Part shown: one piece after another, positions 1-7,033 of the stretch
Position numbering within the stretch: position 1 is the first letter of the stretch
Layout: the number at the start of each line of letters is the position of its first letter
DNA from: Candidatus Brocadiales bacterium
GTDB lineage: Bacteria; Planctomycetota; Brocadiia; Brocadiales; Bathyanammoxibiaceae
NCBI GenBank assembly: GCA_030586765.1
Contig: JAUQZZ010000001.1
Span: forward strand, 1-49,644
Direction of reading: 5' to 3'
DNA length: 49,644 bases
Program-made: the position numbers and the translations under genes
Notes under the pieces: generated by a model
What the model was told of the DNA's origin: nothing
Database searches by the model: none
What the model saw: the letters and a program-made list of their open reading frames with translations, nothing else

Positions 1-1695
1 CTTCAAGGGTACGTGGGCAGGAAGGGGGTCAAGACCCTCTGCCTCCATCTTCCTGGAATAGAATTCTATCTTCCCTGAAGGGGTGGGGAAGTGCCCATTA
101 CAAAAGGGCACATAAGGGGTAGCGGACACCTTTATAGGGACAAAGCCCTCTTCTTTGAGGCGGTCTAGGGTTATTCCTTCAATACAGGGATGCCCAACAC
201 CAAGGGCCTCCTCAATCACATCCCAAGTGGAGTAAGAGAAACATCTATCCTTAAAGCCCATGGCCCTGGCCAGCAGGCTGAAGACCTCTAGATTAGATTT
301 GCACTCCCCAAGGGGTTCTATGGCCTGCTGGCTCAACTGCAGGCTCAGATGGAAGTAAGAGGCGTGAAGGTCTACCTGTTCAAACTGTGTAGTAGCTGGA
401 AGCAGTATGTCGGCATGGTATGCAGTATCAGTGAAGAATTGTTCATGTACCACTGTAAAGAGTTCTGGCCTCCCTAGAGCTTTTATTAATTTGTTCTGAT
501 TAAAGAGCACAGCCATGGGGTTGGCATTAAAGATATAGAGCCCCATGACCCTGGGGCTACCATTAAGAAGGACGTCGCCCAACTGGTTCATGTTAATTCG
601 GCGAGGAGGGTTGGGCCTGAGCTCCTGCCCATCCAATTCATCCCAGCTTACAGGGAAGACAGTGCTGGTGGGGAAAAATATTCCCCCTCCTGGCCGACCC
701 CAGGCCCCTGCCAGGGCAGGGAGACAGGCAATGGTCCTGACCATCATTCCACCGTTGGTATGATGCTGCATCCCTGAGCCCAGGTATATAAAGGAGGGCC
801 GTCTCTGGGCATAGAGCCTGGCAAAATCTTTTATCTCCTCAGCACTAATGCCTGTGAGTTTCTCTACCCTAGAGGGTGGATATTCCTCTAGCCTCTGACA
901 TAACTTATCGAAGCCCAGGGTGTTCTTTTCTACGAAGTCCCTGTCGTAAAGGCCCTCTTTCACGATGACGTGCATCATTCCCAGGGCAAGGGCGGCATCG
1001 CTTCCAGGGTGGGGCTGCAGGAATACATCGGCCACTTCCGCCCCTTTGACCCTATAGGGATTTATGACTGCATAGAGGGCATCCTGGTCTCTCGCCTCCC
1101 TCAGGAGGGGAAGCTGGTGGACATTGGTAGAGAAGGTATTAGTCCCCCAGGAGATTACCAGCTTAGAGTGGGGAATGCCTCTTGGGTCGGCCCCCTCAGA
1201 GCTTCCCATGGTGTATTGGTAGCCTATGCGGCCTGCCTTCGTACAGATGGTGCGATCAAGCTGTGGGGAGCCCAGCCTGTTGAAGAAGCGCTTGCCAGCT
1301 ACCTTCCCGTGCACTATCCCCAGGGTTCCAGACCCATAGTAGGGCATTATAGCCTGGGGTCCCTCCTGGGCAATAATCCTCTGAAAGTTTGATGCGATAG
1401 TTCCAACGGCCTCCTCCCACGTAATCCTTTCAAAGGAACCTGAACCCCTGGACCCCTTCCTCTTCATGGGATAGAGGACCCTGTCGGGGCTATACACCCT
1501 TTCAGGATAGTGCCTCGCCTTGGGGCAGAGAAGTCCTCTGGTGATAGGGTGACGTGGATCGCCTTCCACCCCCACGAGCCTACCATCTCTTACATGGGCA
1601 AGGATACCGCATACATCAGGACAGTCCAGGGGGCAAACGCATCGAATGAGCCTCTCTCCAGTAACCTTCTCAGGCTTCTTTTCCTGTAAAGGCAT
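1..1695 (-). CDS. Molybdopterin oxidoreductase (DMSO reductase superfamily), 3' end outside window
   Basis: An open frame of 565 codons runs from an ATG at 1695 to the window edge without a stop, so the C-terminus is missing. The N-terminus has a cysteine cluster, CPLDCPDVC at residues 21-29, with a further cysteine in LLCPKA near residue 57. This is the 4Fe-4S site of BisC/FdhF-type catalytic subunits. A long stretch typical of the molybdopterin-binding domains follows, including 'ISWGTN' and 'LPATTQFE'. No twin-arginine signal peptide is visible, so a cytoplasmic location is inferred. The start codon overlaps the stop of the upstream phosphatidyltransferase gene (TGATG), implying translational coupling to the phosphonate-type operon. 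The substrate cannot be told from sequence; family assignment is secure. Confidence 0.88.
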   Translation of the reverse strand, partial: MPLQEKKPEKVTGERLIRCVCPLDCPDVCGILAHVRDGRLVGVEGDPRHPITRGLLCPKARHYPERVYSPDRVLYPMKRKGSRGSGSFERITWEEAVGTIASNFQRIIAQEGPQAIMPYYGSGTLGIVHGKVAGKRFFNRLGSPQLDRTICTKAGRIGYQYTMGSSEGADPRGIPHSKLVISWGTNTFSTNVHQLPLLREARDQDALYAVINPYRVKGAEVADVFLQPHPGSDAALALGMMHVIVKEGLYDRDFVEKNTLGFDKLCQRLEEYPPSRVEKLTGISAEEIKDFARLYAQRRPSFIYLGSGMQHHTNGGMMVRTIACLPALAGAWGRPGGGIFFPTSTVFPVSWDELDGQELRPNPPRRINMNQLGDVLLNGSPRVMGLYIFNANPMAVLFNQNKLIKALGRPELFTVVHEQFFTDTAYHADILLPATTQFEQVDLHASYFHLSLQLSQQAIEPLGECKSNLEVFSLLARAMGFKDRCFSYSTWDVIEEALGVGHPCIEGITLDRLKEEGFVPIKVSATPYVPFCNGHFPTPSGKIEFYSRKMEAEGLDPLPAHVPLK

Positions 1696-2987
1696 CATCC
1701 AGCCTTCCCACTAGAGGACTTATTCTTAAAAATTTCCCCTATTAGTATAAGAATGTAGATACTGCACCCTATGGCCGCTGCCCAGAGGAACCATAGATGC
1801 TTGTTAAACAATACGAATGCCAGGAGTGCAAGATAGAAATTATCTTCATTTGCAATCATGCGTAAAGGAGTGGCAGCGCTGGGGGCAACTATAACATCGG
1901 ACTTTTTCACTGAATGGACATAAAAATCCAGATTAGAATTGATAAAGGCCGCCAGGGTAGCAGCTATTCCAACTGCAAGGGTGTGAGGTTCTGGAGTGTG
2001 ACGGTAAAGCGCCACAGCTATACTCAAAAGGACGCCACTATATATAATGCTATCACATATTGAATCCAGCCAGGCCCCCATACTGGACTGCATAAATTTT
2101 AGCCTGGCAACCTCACCGTCAGAAAGGTCAACGATTACCGAGGCATGAAAGACAAGCACCCCAAAGACCGCATACCAGTATCCACCGTGCCAGAAGAACC
2201 AGCAGGCCACAAGACCTATGAGAAGACTCAGCAGGGTCACCTGATTGGGGGTAACAGGCATCCTCACCAGAAGGCTGGTTAAAAGGCCAGAGAGCCTGCG
2301 GTTAACATAAACAGCTAATGGGCTATCAGAGGATAATCCCAGGAGGCCGTATAATCTCTTACTGGACTCCTTCAGGGCCTCTACAGAGGTTATCTCCATA
2401 CATAAGTCCTGGGTCACATCCAGGGCCTTAACCTTTCCCCTCTGGAGTAGGGCACCGATTAATCCACAGAGGTCTCCCGGGGCCTTAGGGCCACTCAATA
2501 GGTCCCTAGCCACCTCTGGCCTCACCAGTATCAGACCTGCTGTAGTCCCATGGGCCTCTGCCAGCTCCTCTCTAGCAATCAATATCTCGTCCCCCTTTAG
2601 CTGGATGGAGCATCCCGCGCCCCCTTTCGTGCCTCTTCTAACGGCCACACAGGCCACCTCATCTTGGAGCTCCAGATTCATCAGTCTTTCTACAAGATTA
2701 GGGTCAAAGACTGTCTCTGCCTTGATAATCATCAACGCACTGCCCAGGTCTTCCCTAAGGATACCAGGAGGTATGAAACCGTCTGCCCAATGGAAGGTTG
2801 CGCGTACCCTGCTATCCTCAGAAACTGTAGCCTTTAGTCTCTCCTGGGAATCCCTGGCCAGGATGATAAATTCCTCTATGCCTCCCTTTTGGGCAGAAAG
2901 CACGGTGCGTTGGAAGAGGGGCATGCTCACGCAGTCCTCCAGGGCCCACCTGGGAGCCGACACGAGGATCAGGGCAACCCTGGTCAT
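1695..2987 (-). CDS. CDP-alcohol phosphatidyltransferase fused to degenerate nucleotidyltransferase-like domain
   Basis: This 430-residue protein has two parts. Residues about 1-200 resemble a sugar-nucleotidyltransferase fold but lack the glycine-rich GxGxRL and PK signature, so this half is probably not catalytic. Residues about 225-425 are a multi-helix membrane domain with an intact CDP-alcohol phosphotransferase motif: D287, D290, G291, A294, R295, G304, D308 and D312, preceded by 'MPVTPNQVT'. The layout matches the bifunctional inositol-phosphate cytidylyltransferase/DIPP synthase family. Here a separate intact cytidylyltransferase is encoded just upstream, so this enzyme probably moves a CDP-activated headgroup, perhaps CDP-aminoethylphosphonate, to a lipid or polyol acceptor at the membrane. 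The acceptor is unknown. Confidence 0.85.
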   Translation of the reverse strand: MTRVALILVSAPRWALEDCVSMPLFQRTVLSAQKGGIEEFIILARDSQERLKATVSEDSRVRATFHWADGFIPPGILREDLGSALMIIKAETVFDPNLVERLMNLELQDEVACVAVRRGTKGGAGCSIQLKGDEILIAREELAEAHGTTAGLILVRPEVARDLLSGPKAPGDLCGLIGALLQRGKVKALDVTQDLCMEITSVEALKESSKRLYGLLGLSSDSPLAVYVNRRLSGLLTSLLVRMPVTPNQVTLLSLLIGLVACWFFWHGGYWYAVFGVLVFHASVIVDLSDGEVARLKFMQSSMGAWLDSICDSIIYSGVLLSIAVALYRHTPEPHTLAVGIAATLAAFINSNLDFYVHSVKKSDVIVAPSAATPLRMIANEDNFYLALLAFVLFNKHLWFLWAAAIGCSIYILILIGEIFKNKSSSGKAG

Positions 2988-3012
2988 AGTCGCAACACCA
3001 CTCCTCTAGTTA

Positions 3013-3057
3013 CAGAGCTTGCTCTGCAAATTCCATATAGAGTCGAGCAAGCTCGAC
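3013..3057. repeat. Two short palindromes of the GAGC-NN-GCTC family
   Basis: The 102-base gap between the cytidylyltransferase and phosphatidyltransferase genes holds two hairpins. One is CAGAGC-TT-GCTCTG at 3013-3026 and the other is GTCGAGC-AA-GCTCGAC at 3042-3057. Both share the core GAGC-two bases-GCTC with a pair of longer hairpins at 48089-48158, so they look like members of one dispersed element. No U-run follows, which argues against a simple terminator. Confidence 0.6.
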
Positions 3058-3089
3058 CACTACAGTAAAACTCTTGAGCTTCCTTCACG

Positions 3090-3818
3090 CTACTTCTCCC
3101 CCAACCTGGGCAATATCTCCCGCTCTGCCCGCTCTATATCTTCCAGAAAGTCTATCTCTATCCAGGGGGCACCCTCTACCTTCTCGAAGCCCACCTCACA
3201 GCGCCGTAGAAACCTATCCAGGGCCTCCTCATACTCAGCATCTAACCTGCCTTCTCCTACAAAATCCTCTAGCACCTCCCTCAAGACTGGGCAGTGTTGG
3301 GAAGAGAGTCTTAAGAAACCTACTCCTTCTCCCACGTACTGGGACTGGGTAGTGTTTTTCTTCGAGATGGCTATAACCCTGTCTCCCTGGGCGAAGAGCT
3401 TCATCTCCTCCCCTGAGTCAGTAAAATTCTCTTCCATTAGAAAGCAGCTGGGCTTAGGAGAATGAACGAGCCTCTCAAGGAGCACTGGATGGAAGAGTAC
3501 GTCTGCGTCCATAATGAGCACGTCACCTTTCAGCCTCTCTCTAGCACACCACAGAGAGGTTACGCTACCCCTGGTATAGTCCTGGTTAATAATGTAATGA
3601 AACTTGAGGCCTTTACCAAAGGTATTAAGCCTTTCAAGAATCATCTCCTTCAGGTGACCAAGGACAAAGGTTACGTCCTTTATCTCCAAGGCCCTTAAGG
3701 CGTCAAGGTACCTTTCCAGTAAGCTCTTCCCCCCTATCTCAATGAGGCACTTGGGCCTCTGCCCTGTCAGGGGCATAAGCCTCTTTCCTACCCCTGCGGC
3801 CAGGATTATAGCTTGCAT
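3090..3818 (-). CDS. LicC-like cytidylyltransferase, probable 2-aminoethylphosphonate activation
   Basis: A 242-residue nucleotidyltransferase when started at the ATG at 3818, preferred because the family begins directly with the nucleotide loop; an in-frame start at 3848 would add ten unconserved residues. Seen in the sequence: 'ILAAGVGKRLMPLT' at residues 5-18, K23 in 'RPKCL', and the metal-binding pair D104/D106 in 'MDADVLF'. The 'SLWCARE' segment is like that of phosphocholine cytidylyltransferases. It overlaps the transaminase gene by 13 bases. In Treponema PntC the same two activities are fused into one phosphonate-activating protein, so CTP-dependent formation of CMP-aminoethylphosphonate is the likely job. 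Phosphocholine or another phosphorylated alcohol remains possible. Confidence 0.82.
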   Translation of the reverse strand: MQAIILAAGVGKRLMPLTGQRPKCLIEIGGKSLLERYLDALRALEIKDVTFVLGHLKEMILERLNTFGKGLKFHYIINQDYTRGSVTSLWCARERLKGDVLIMDADVLFHPVLLERLVHSPKPSCFLMEENFTDSGEEMKLFAQGDRVIAISKKNTTQSQYVGEGVGFLRLSSQHCPVLREVLEDFVGEGRLDAEYEEALDRFLRRCEVGFEKVEGAPWIEIDFLEDIERAEREILPRLGEK

Positions 3819-4906
3819 TTGGTCCCTGCTACTATTGCTCCCAGACACCCAAGGAAATCCTCTAACTCCCCAGGAGCAATCTGACCCATGTTAGCCACCC
3901 TAAAGACCTCGTGCTTTAACCGCTCCTGGCCCGCATATATGACGAAGCCCTTCTCCTTCAGACGGTCATGAAGGACTTGATATGTCATTCCATTGGGTAG
4001 GTAAAGGGAGGTAATGGTGTTAGAAAGGAGTTCTTCTGGCAGGAAGAATCTGAACCCTAGCTCCCTGAAGCCCTGCCTCAGGAGCTTTGAGGCCCTTTTA
4101 TACCGCGCAATACGCTGAGAGACGCCCTCTTCCAGGAGTTCTTCCAGAGCGGCCTCGAAGGCATAAAAGATAGGCACAGAGGGGGTAAAGGGCGTACTGC
4201 CCTTCTCCTGGCTTTCCCACTGGGAGGGCACATGGAAATATAGAGAGCGTGGGGGTATCTCCTTCATCCTCTCTAACTCCTGCCCCCTCAGGAGTAAGAA
4301 GGAAAGACCTGGCAACCCCTGAATACATTTGTTGGCCGACCCTATACATATATCTACATTACACCCTGCCAGGTCCAACTCTTCACCCCCCAGACCGCTA
4401 ATAGAGTCCAGGAGGAATACCTTACCGTATCTTCTAGAGACCTCGCCCATCTCCTTCACAGGGTTAATCAAGCCAGTAGAGGTCTCGTGATGGACCAAGG
4501 CAACAACCTGGACCTCTGGGTGGGTCTTCAATGTCTCCTCTACCTCAGCTATATCAGGTAACACCTTCCAGTCATAGGTAAGCTCAATCTTATTGAATTT
4601 ATAAATGGATGCTATGTGGGCCATTCTTTCCCCATAGACCCCGTTATTAATTACTAAAATAGTCTTCCCCTCTGCCAGGACCGAGGAGAGGGCAGCCTCC
4701 ATAGCAGCGGTGCCAGAACCTGTAAAGACAACAGAGGTGTAAGTATCTCCTGGAGCAAAGGCCTCCACCAGCATCTTGCGCACCTTCTTTTGAATCCTGG
4801 AGAATTCCTCCTCCCTGTGGCAGATATCACCCCTGGTCAAGGCATTTCTCACCCTATCGGAGACCAGCACAGGACCTGGATTTAGTAGTACCTGTCTCCT
4901 CTTCAA
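3806..4906 (-). CDS. 2-aminoethylphosphonate-pyruvate transaminase-type PLP enzyme
   Basis: This 366-residue class V aminotransferase closely resembles PhnW and the transaminase half of PntC. Visible features are 'GSGTAAMEA' at residues 63-71 (phosphate/cofactor loop), D167 in 'LLDSIS' (pyridine nitrogen contact) and the Schiff-base lysine K193 in 'GSANKCIQGLPG', a segment characteristic of aminoethylphosphonate transaminases. A late arginine in 'FRVANMG' fits substrate carboxylate binding. Here it would run in the biosynthetic direction, turning phosphonoacetaldehyde into 2-aminoethylphosphonate. Its start overlaps the stop of the decarboxylase beta gene by four bases (ATGA). Sulfoacetaldehyde is a less likely alternative substrate. 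Confidence 0.86.
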   Translation of the reverse strand: MKRRQVLLNPGPVLVSDRVRNALTRGDICHREEEFSRIQKKVRKMLVEAFAPGDTYTSVVFTGSGTAAMEAALSSVLAEGKTILVINNGVYGERMAHIASIYKFNKIELTYDWKVLPDIAEVEETLKTHPEVQVVALVHHETSTGLINPVKEMGEVSRRYGKVFLLDSISGLGGEELDLAGCNVDICIGSANKCIQGLPGLSFLLLRGQELERMKEIPPRSLYFHVPSQWESQEKGSTPFTPSVPIFYAFEAALEELLEEGVSQRIARYKRASKLLRQGFRELGFRFFLPEELLSNTITSLYLPNGMTYQVLHDRLKEKGFVIYAGQERLKHEVFRVANMGQIAPGELEDFLGCLGAIVAGTKCKL

Positions 4907-5472
4907 GGCTTGCTTCCTATGCTTTTCATAAATCTGTTTCTGATCTCCACTGGGCTATGCATTACCCTCTTTATCCCCTTCGGTTCCACCTCCGCCTCTA
5001 CCTTGGCAAGGAGAAAGACCGGGCCCCGTGCCTTAAGATACTGTCTTAGGGTGGGCCTAAGGGATTTTTCTTCTGTAATCTTCTTCACCACCAGGTATCC
5101 TGAAGACCTGGCGATCTTTTCAAGCCCCACCGCGCTGGATATGGTGCACTGGTTCCCTGTAGAGCCATAGACCTCGTTATCCAGTACTATATGAAGGAGA
5201 TTGGGGGGCAGGAGGGCGCCTATCTGGGGCAGTACCCCTAGATTCATAAGTACATTGCCATCGCCATCCAGTATCACCACCTTGCGTTTAGGTTGACTCA
5301 GGGCGAGACCCAGGGCAATAGAAGAGGCTAGACCCATGGAGCCTATCATATAAAAGTTCTCCGGCCTATCCCTAAGGGTAAAGGCCTCACGGGATATCCT
5401 GCCGTTGGCCGCTACCACTAGCTCACCCCTAACCATCTCCATAATAGTCTTCAGGGCACGGGTTATTCTCAT
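4903..5472 (-). CDS. Phosphonopyruvate (or sulfopyruvate) decarboxylase, beta subunit (TPP-binding domain)
   Basis: This 189-residue protein corresponds to the C-terminal thiamine-diphosphate-binding half of phosphonopyruvate decarboxylase. The cofactor motif starts with GDG at residues 70-72 and closes with DNE around N99, the usual spacing of about 27 residues. 'GSMGLASSIALG' at residues 44-55 is conserved in both phosphonopyruvate and sulfopyruvate decarboxylases. The gene overlaps both neighbours by four bases, so subunit production is tightly coupled. Phosphonopyruvate decarboxylases are usually one chain of about 380 residues. A split into alpha and beta genes is the ComD/ComE arrangement, so substrate assignment rests on the neighbouring transaminase and cytidylyltransferase. 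Confidence 0.82.
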   Translation of the reverse strand: MRITRALKTIMEMVRGELVVAANGRISREAFTLRDRPENFYMIGSMGLASSIALGLALSQPKRKVVILDGDGNVLMNLGVLPQIGALLPPNLLHIVLDNEVYGSTGNQCTISSAVGLEKIARSSGYLVVKKITEEKSLRPTLRQYLKARGPVFLLAKVEAEVEPKGIKRVMHSPVEIRNRFMKSIGSKP

Positions 5473-5963
5473 TCCATCACCCCTTTGGGAAGGAGCAGGG
5501 CTACAGGTATTCTCTTCCTGGAGATAACCTTGCTAGACCATTCCACAGCCTCTTCTAGGTTCCGAGGGGTAAGCTTCTTGTAGGGGAGGTCTATAGAATC
5601 CAGGAGCCCTGTACAGGCCCTGCCCATAACCCAGTGTTCTGGCCAGTCTTTCCCTCTGTAACCCCTCCAGGTAACGATAAGCAAGCAGGGTATCTTGTAA
5701 ATGAGGTTGAGAGAGGACAGGGCGTTGAGACACTGGCCAAGGCCCGAATTCTGCATGAGCACACAGGGGGTCTTTCCCCCTAGATATGCCCCGGCAGCCA
5801 GGCCTACGGCAGCATCCTCCCTAACAGCAGGGATGTAAGGGACCTGGCGGTCTTTCTCAAGAAGGATTATAACATCACTGATGAGGGAGCAAGGAACCCC
5901 AGTAAAGAAATTATAACCCGCCTCCTTCAGGAGCTCTACAAATTCCTCAGCTCTCACATCCAA
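5469..5963 (-). CDS. Phosphonopyruvate (or sulfopyruvate) decarboxylase, alpha subunit (PYR domain)
   Basis: A 164-residue protein matching the N-terminal pyrimidine-binding half of the decarboxylase. Seen: 'FFTGVPCSLISDV' near the start, 'VREDAAVGLAAGAYLGGK' carrying the glutamate expected to activate thiamine diphosphate, and 'MQNSGLGQCLNALSSL'. All three are hallmarks of the phosphonopyruvate/sulfopyruvate decarboxylase family. Its stop overlaps the beta-subunit start by four bases, and it follows the 291-residue unknown gene after seven bases. The two subunits together should convert 3-phosphonopyruvate into phosphonoacetaldehyde and CO2. This step normally pulls the unfavourable PEP mutase reaction forward, but no PEP mutase gene is present in this window. 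Confidence 0.82.
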   Translation of the reverse strand: MDVRAEEFVELLKEAGYNFFTGVPCSLISDVIILLEKDRQVPYIPAVREDAAVGLAAGAYLGGKTPCVLMQNSGLGQCLNALSSLNLIYKIPCLLIVTWRGYRGKDWPEHWVMGRACTGLLDSIDLPYKKLTPRNLEEAVEWSSKVISRKRIPVALLLPKGVME

Positions 5964-5970
5964 TACTCCT

Positions 5971-6846
5971 CTAGCAGGTAGAACTATCTCCAGGTCTTTT
6001 ATACTTCCTGTATATGTTCTCCCTTATAGCCGCCTCCAGTTCGTGGCAAAACTCTAACTCTCTATCTGCCCTCTGATACTCGTTTATTTCCATATACCTC
6101 ATGAAGTCCCTGATTCCCATATCTACCACCTCGTAGGGGATAGCGGGCATACCCGATTCCCCCAGGCGGATAATCATGGCCTTTATCAGGGCCTCTGGCT
6201 TGAGCCTCTTGTTCCAGACGGGTGAAGCTGCTATCTCCCTGCGGAAGATATCTATATTTTCCGGTTTGTAGAAGTCGGCGCGAAATCTCATGTAATCTAT
6301 GCTGGACCAAAATTCCCACTGGGCTGAGCAGTAGGAACAGTCAGGGAGAAAGACCTGGACGGGGTTATTCCATAGGTCGAAATATATATGGCTAAGGAGG
6401 CTAACGGCTGCACTCATCCTGTCTCTGCTGACGACCGCTACACTATTATCTCTTACTATGCGGCCAGCAACCTCAGCATGTTTAATAAATACAGGCGCCT
6501 CCTCGGCAATCCTCTTGTAGGCGTAGACCTTGTTCTCTATATTTCTCCGTTCCTCGAAGCCGTCGGCCTCTATAGCCCCTAGGCGTTGCCTTAGTTCCTG
6601 TATCTTTTCTTCTACCTTCTTGTTCAGGGCTGGAAAATCCCTCTTCTTTACCTCCTGAGAGGTAAAGAGCTCCATAGCCACGTCTAGAAATCCAGGTTGG
6701 TTGGACAATATATGGGCGTATACCCTGTGGAAGTGCGGAGGTTCCTTATCTATAACAGGGATTATAGAGTATATAGCAGTTCCCTTATCCAGACCGCAGC
6801 TCTCCAACAGTTTTGCGGAAAGTACTACATGCGTTCCCCAGTCCAT
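5971..6846 (-). CDS. Unrecognised helical protein with His/Asp pattern, first gene of phosphonate-type operon
   Basis: This 291-residue protein is not recognised with confidence. It looks almost entirely helical. It carries histidines and aspartates spaced as in all-helical metal-dependent hydrolases of the zinc phospholipase C/P1 nuclease type: H6 in 'MDWGTH', D33, H38 and H40 in 'PPHFHRVYAH', H45, H123, and H153/D157 in 'LSHIYFDLWNNP'. It has no signal peptide or clear membrane segment. The EDK-x5-NS motif of PEP mutase is absent. It is the promoter-proximal gene of the operon, read from the promoter at 6975-7003 after a leader of about 120 bases. A hydrolase acting on a lipid or phosphoester is only a suggestion. 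Confidence 0.7.
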   Translation of the reverse strand: MDWGTHVVLSAKLLESCGLDKGTAIYSIIPVIDKEPPHFHRVYAHILSNQPGFLDVAMELFTSQEVKKRDFPALNKKVEEKIQELRQRLGAIEADGFEERRNIENKVYAYKRIAEEAPVFIKHAEVAGRIVRDNSVAVVSRDRMSAAVSLLSHIYFDLWNNPVQVFLPDCSYCSAQWEFWSSIDYMRFRADFYKPENIDIFRREIAASPVWNKRLKPEALIKAMIIRLGESGMPAIPYEVVDMGIRDFMRYMEINEYQRADRELEFCHELEAAIRENIYRKYKRPGDSSTC

Positions 6847-6868
6847 GGTTCCCCCTTATTTAAGAAAC

Positions 6869-6897
6869 TTGACAATCGGCCCTTTCAAGGTTATAAG
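6869..6897 (+). promoter_or_regulatory. Sigma70-type promoter for the hpnI-like gene
   Basis: A perfect -35 box TTGACA (6869-6874) and a -10 box TATAAG (6892-6897) are separated by exactly 17 bases. Transcription would start near 6904, leaving a leader of about 130 bases before the ATG at 7034. The leader overlaps the divergent promoter at 6975-7003, so the two promoters face away from each other across a shared AT-rich region of 187 bases. Confidence 0.72.
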
Positions 6898-6974
6898 ATA
6901 GATTGGTCTAAAGAAAAGCTTTGGGGGTGTCTCTCTTTACCCCTTTAATATCCTTTCTAATCCTGAATATAATA

Positions 6975-7003
6975 TCTATATTTTGACTTTGAAGGATTGT
7001 CAA
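6975..7003 (-). promoter_or_regulatory. Sigma70-type promoter for the phosphonate-type operon
   Basis: On the minus strand a -35 TTGACA (7003-6998) is followed after 17 bases by a -10 TATAGA (6980-6975) in very AT-rich DNA. Transcription would begin near 6968 and run into the gene starting at 6846. The two transcripts initiate back to back and their first about 60 bases overlap. Confidence 0.7.
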
Positions 7004-7033
7004 TATAATTCTTAAATACTCCTGAGTATCCCT

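Noticed and set aside
545..1392. Plus-strand open frames opposite the molybdopterin oxidoreductase
   Set aside because: They are the antisense shadow of a minus-strand frame of 565 codons that carries clear iron-sulfur and molybdopterin motifs. Their own products have no recognisable domains.
3806..5963. Taurine or coenzyme M precursor pathway (sulfopyruvate route)
   Set aside because: The split decarboxylase allows it, but the PhnW-like transaminase and the adjacent cytidylyltransferase fit phosphonate chemistry better. It is kept only as an alternative.
5971..6846. Gene considered as the missing PEP mutase
   Set aside because: It lacks the EDKxxxxxNS motif and any alpha/beta barrel pattern; it looks all-helical.
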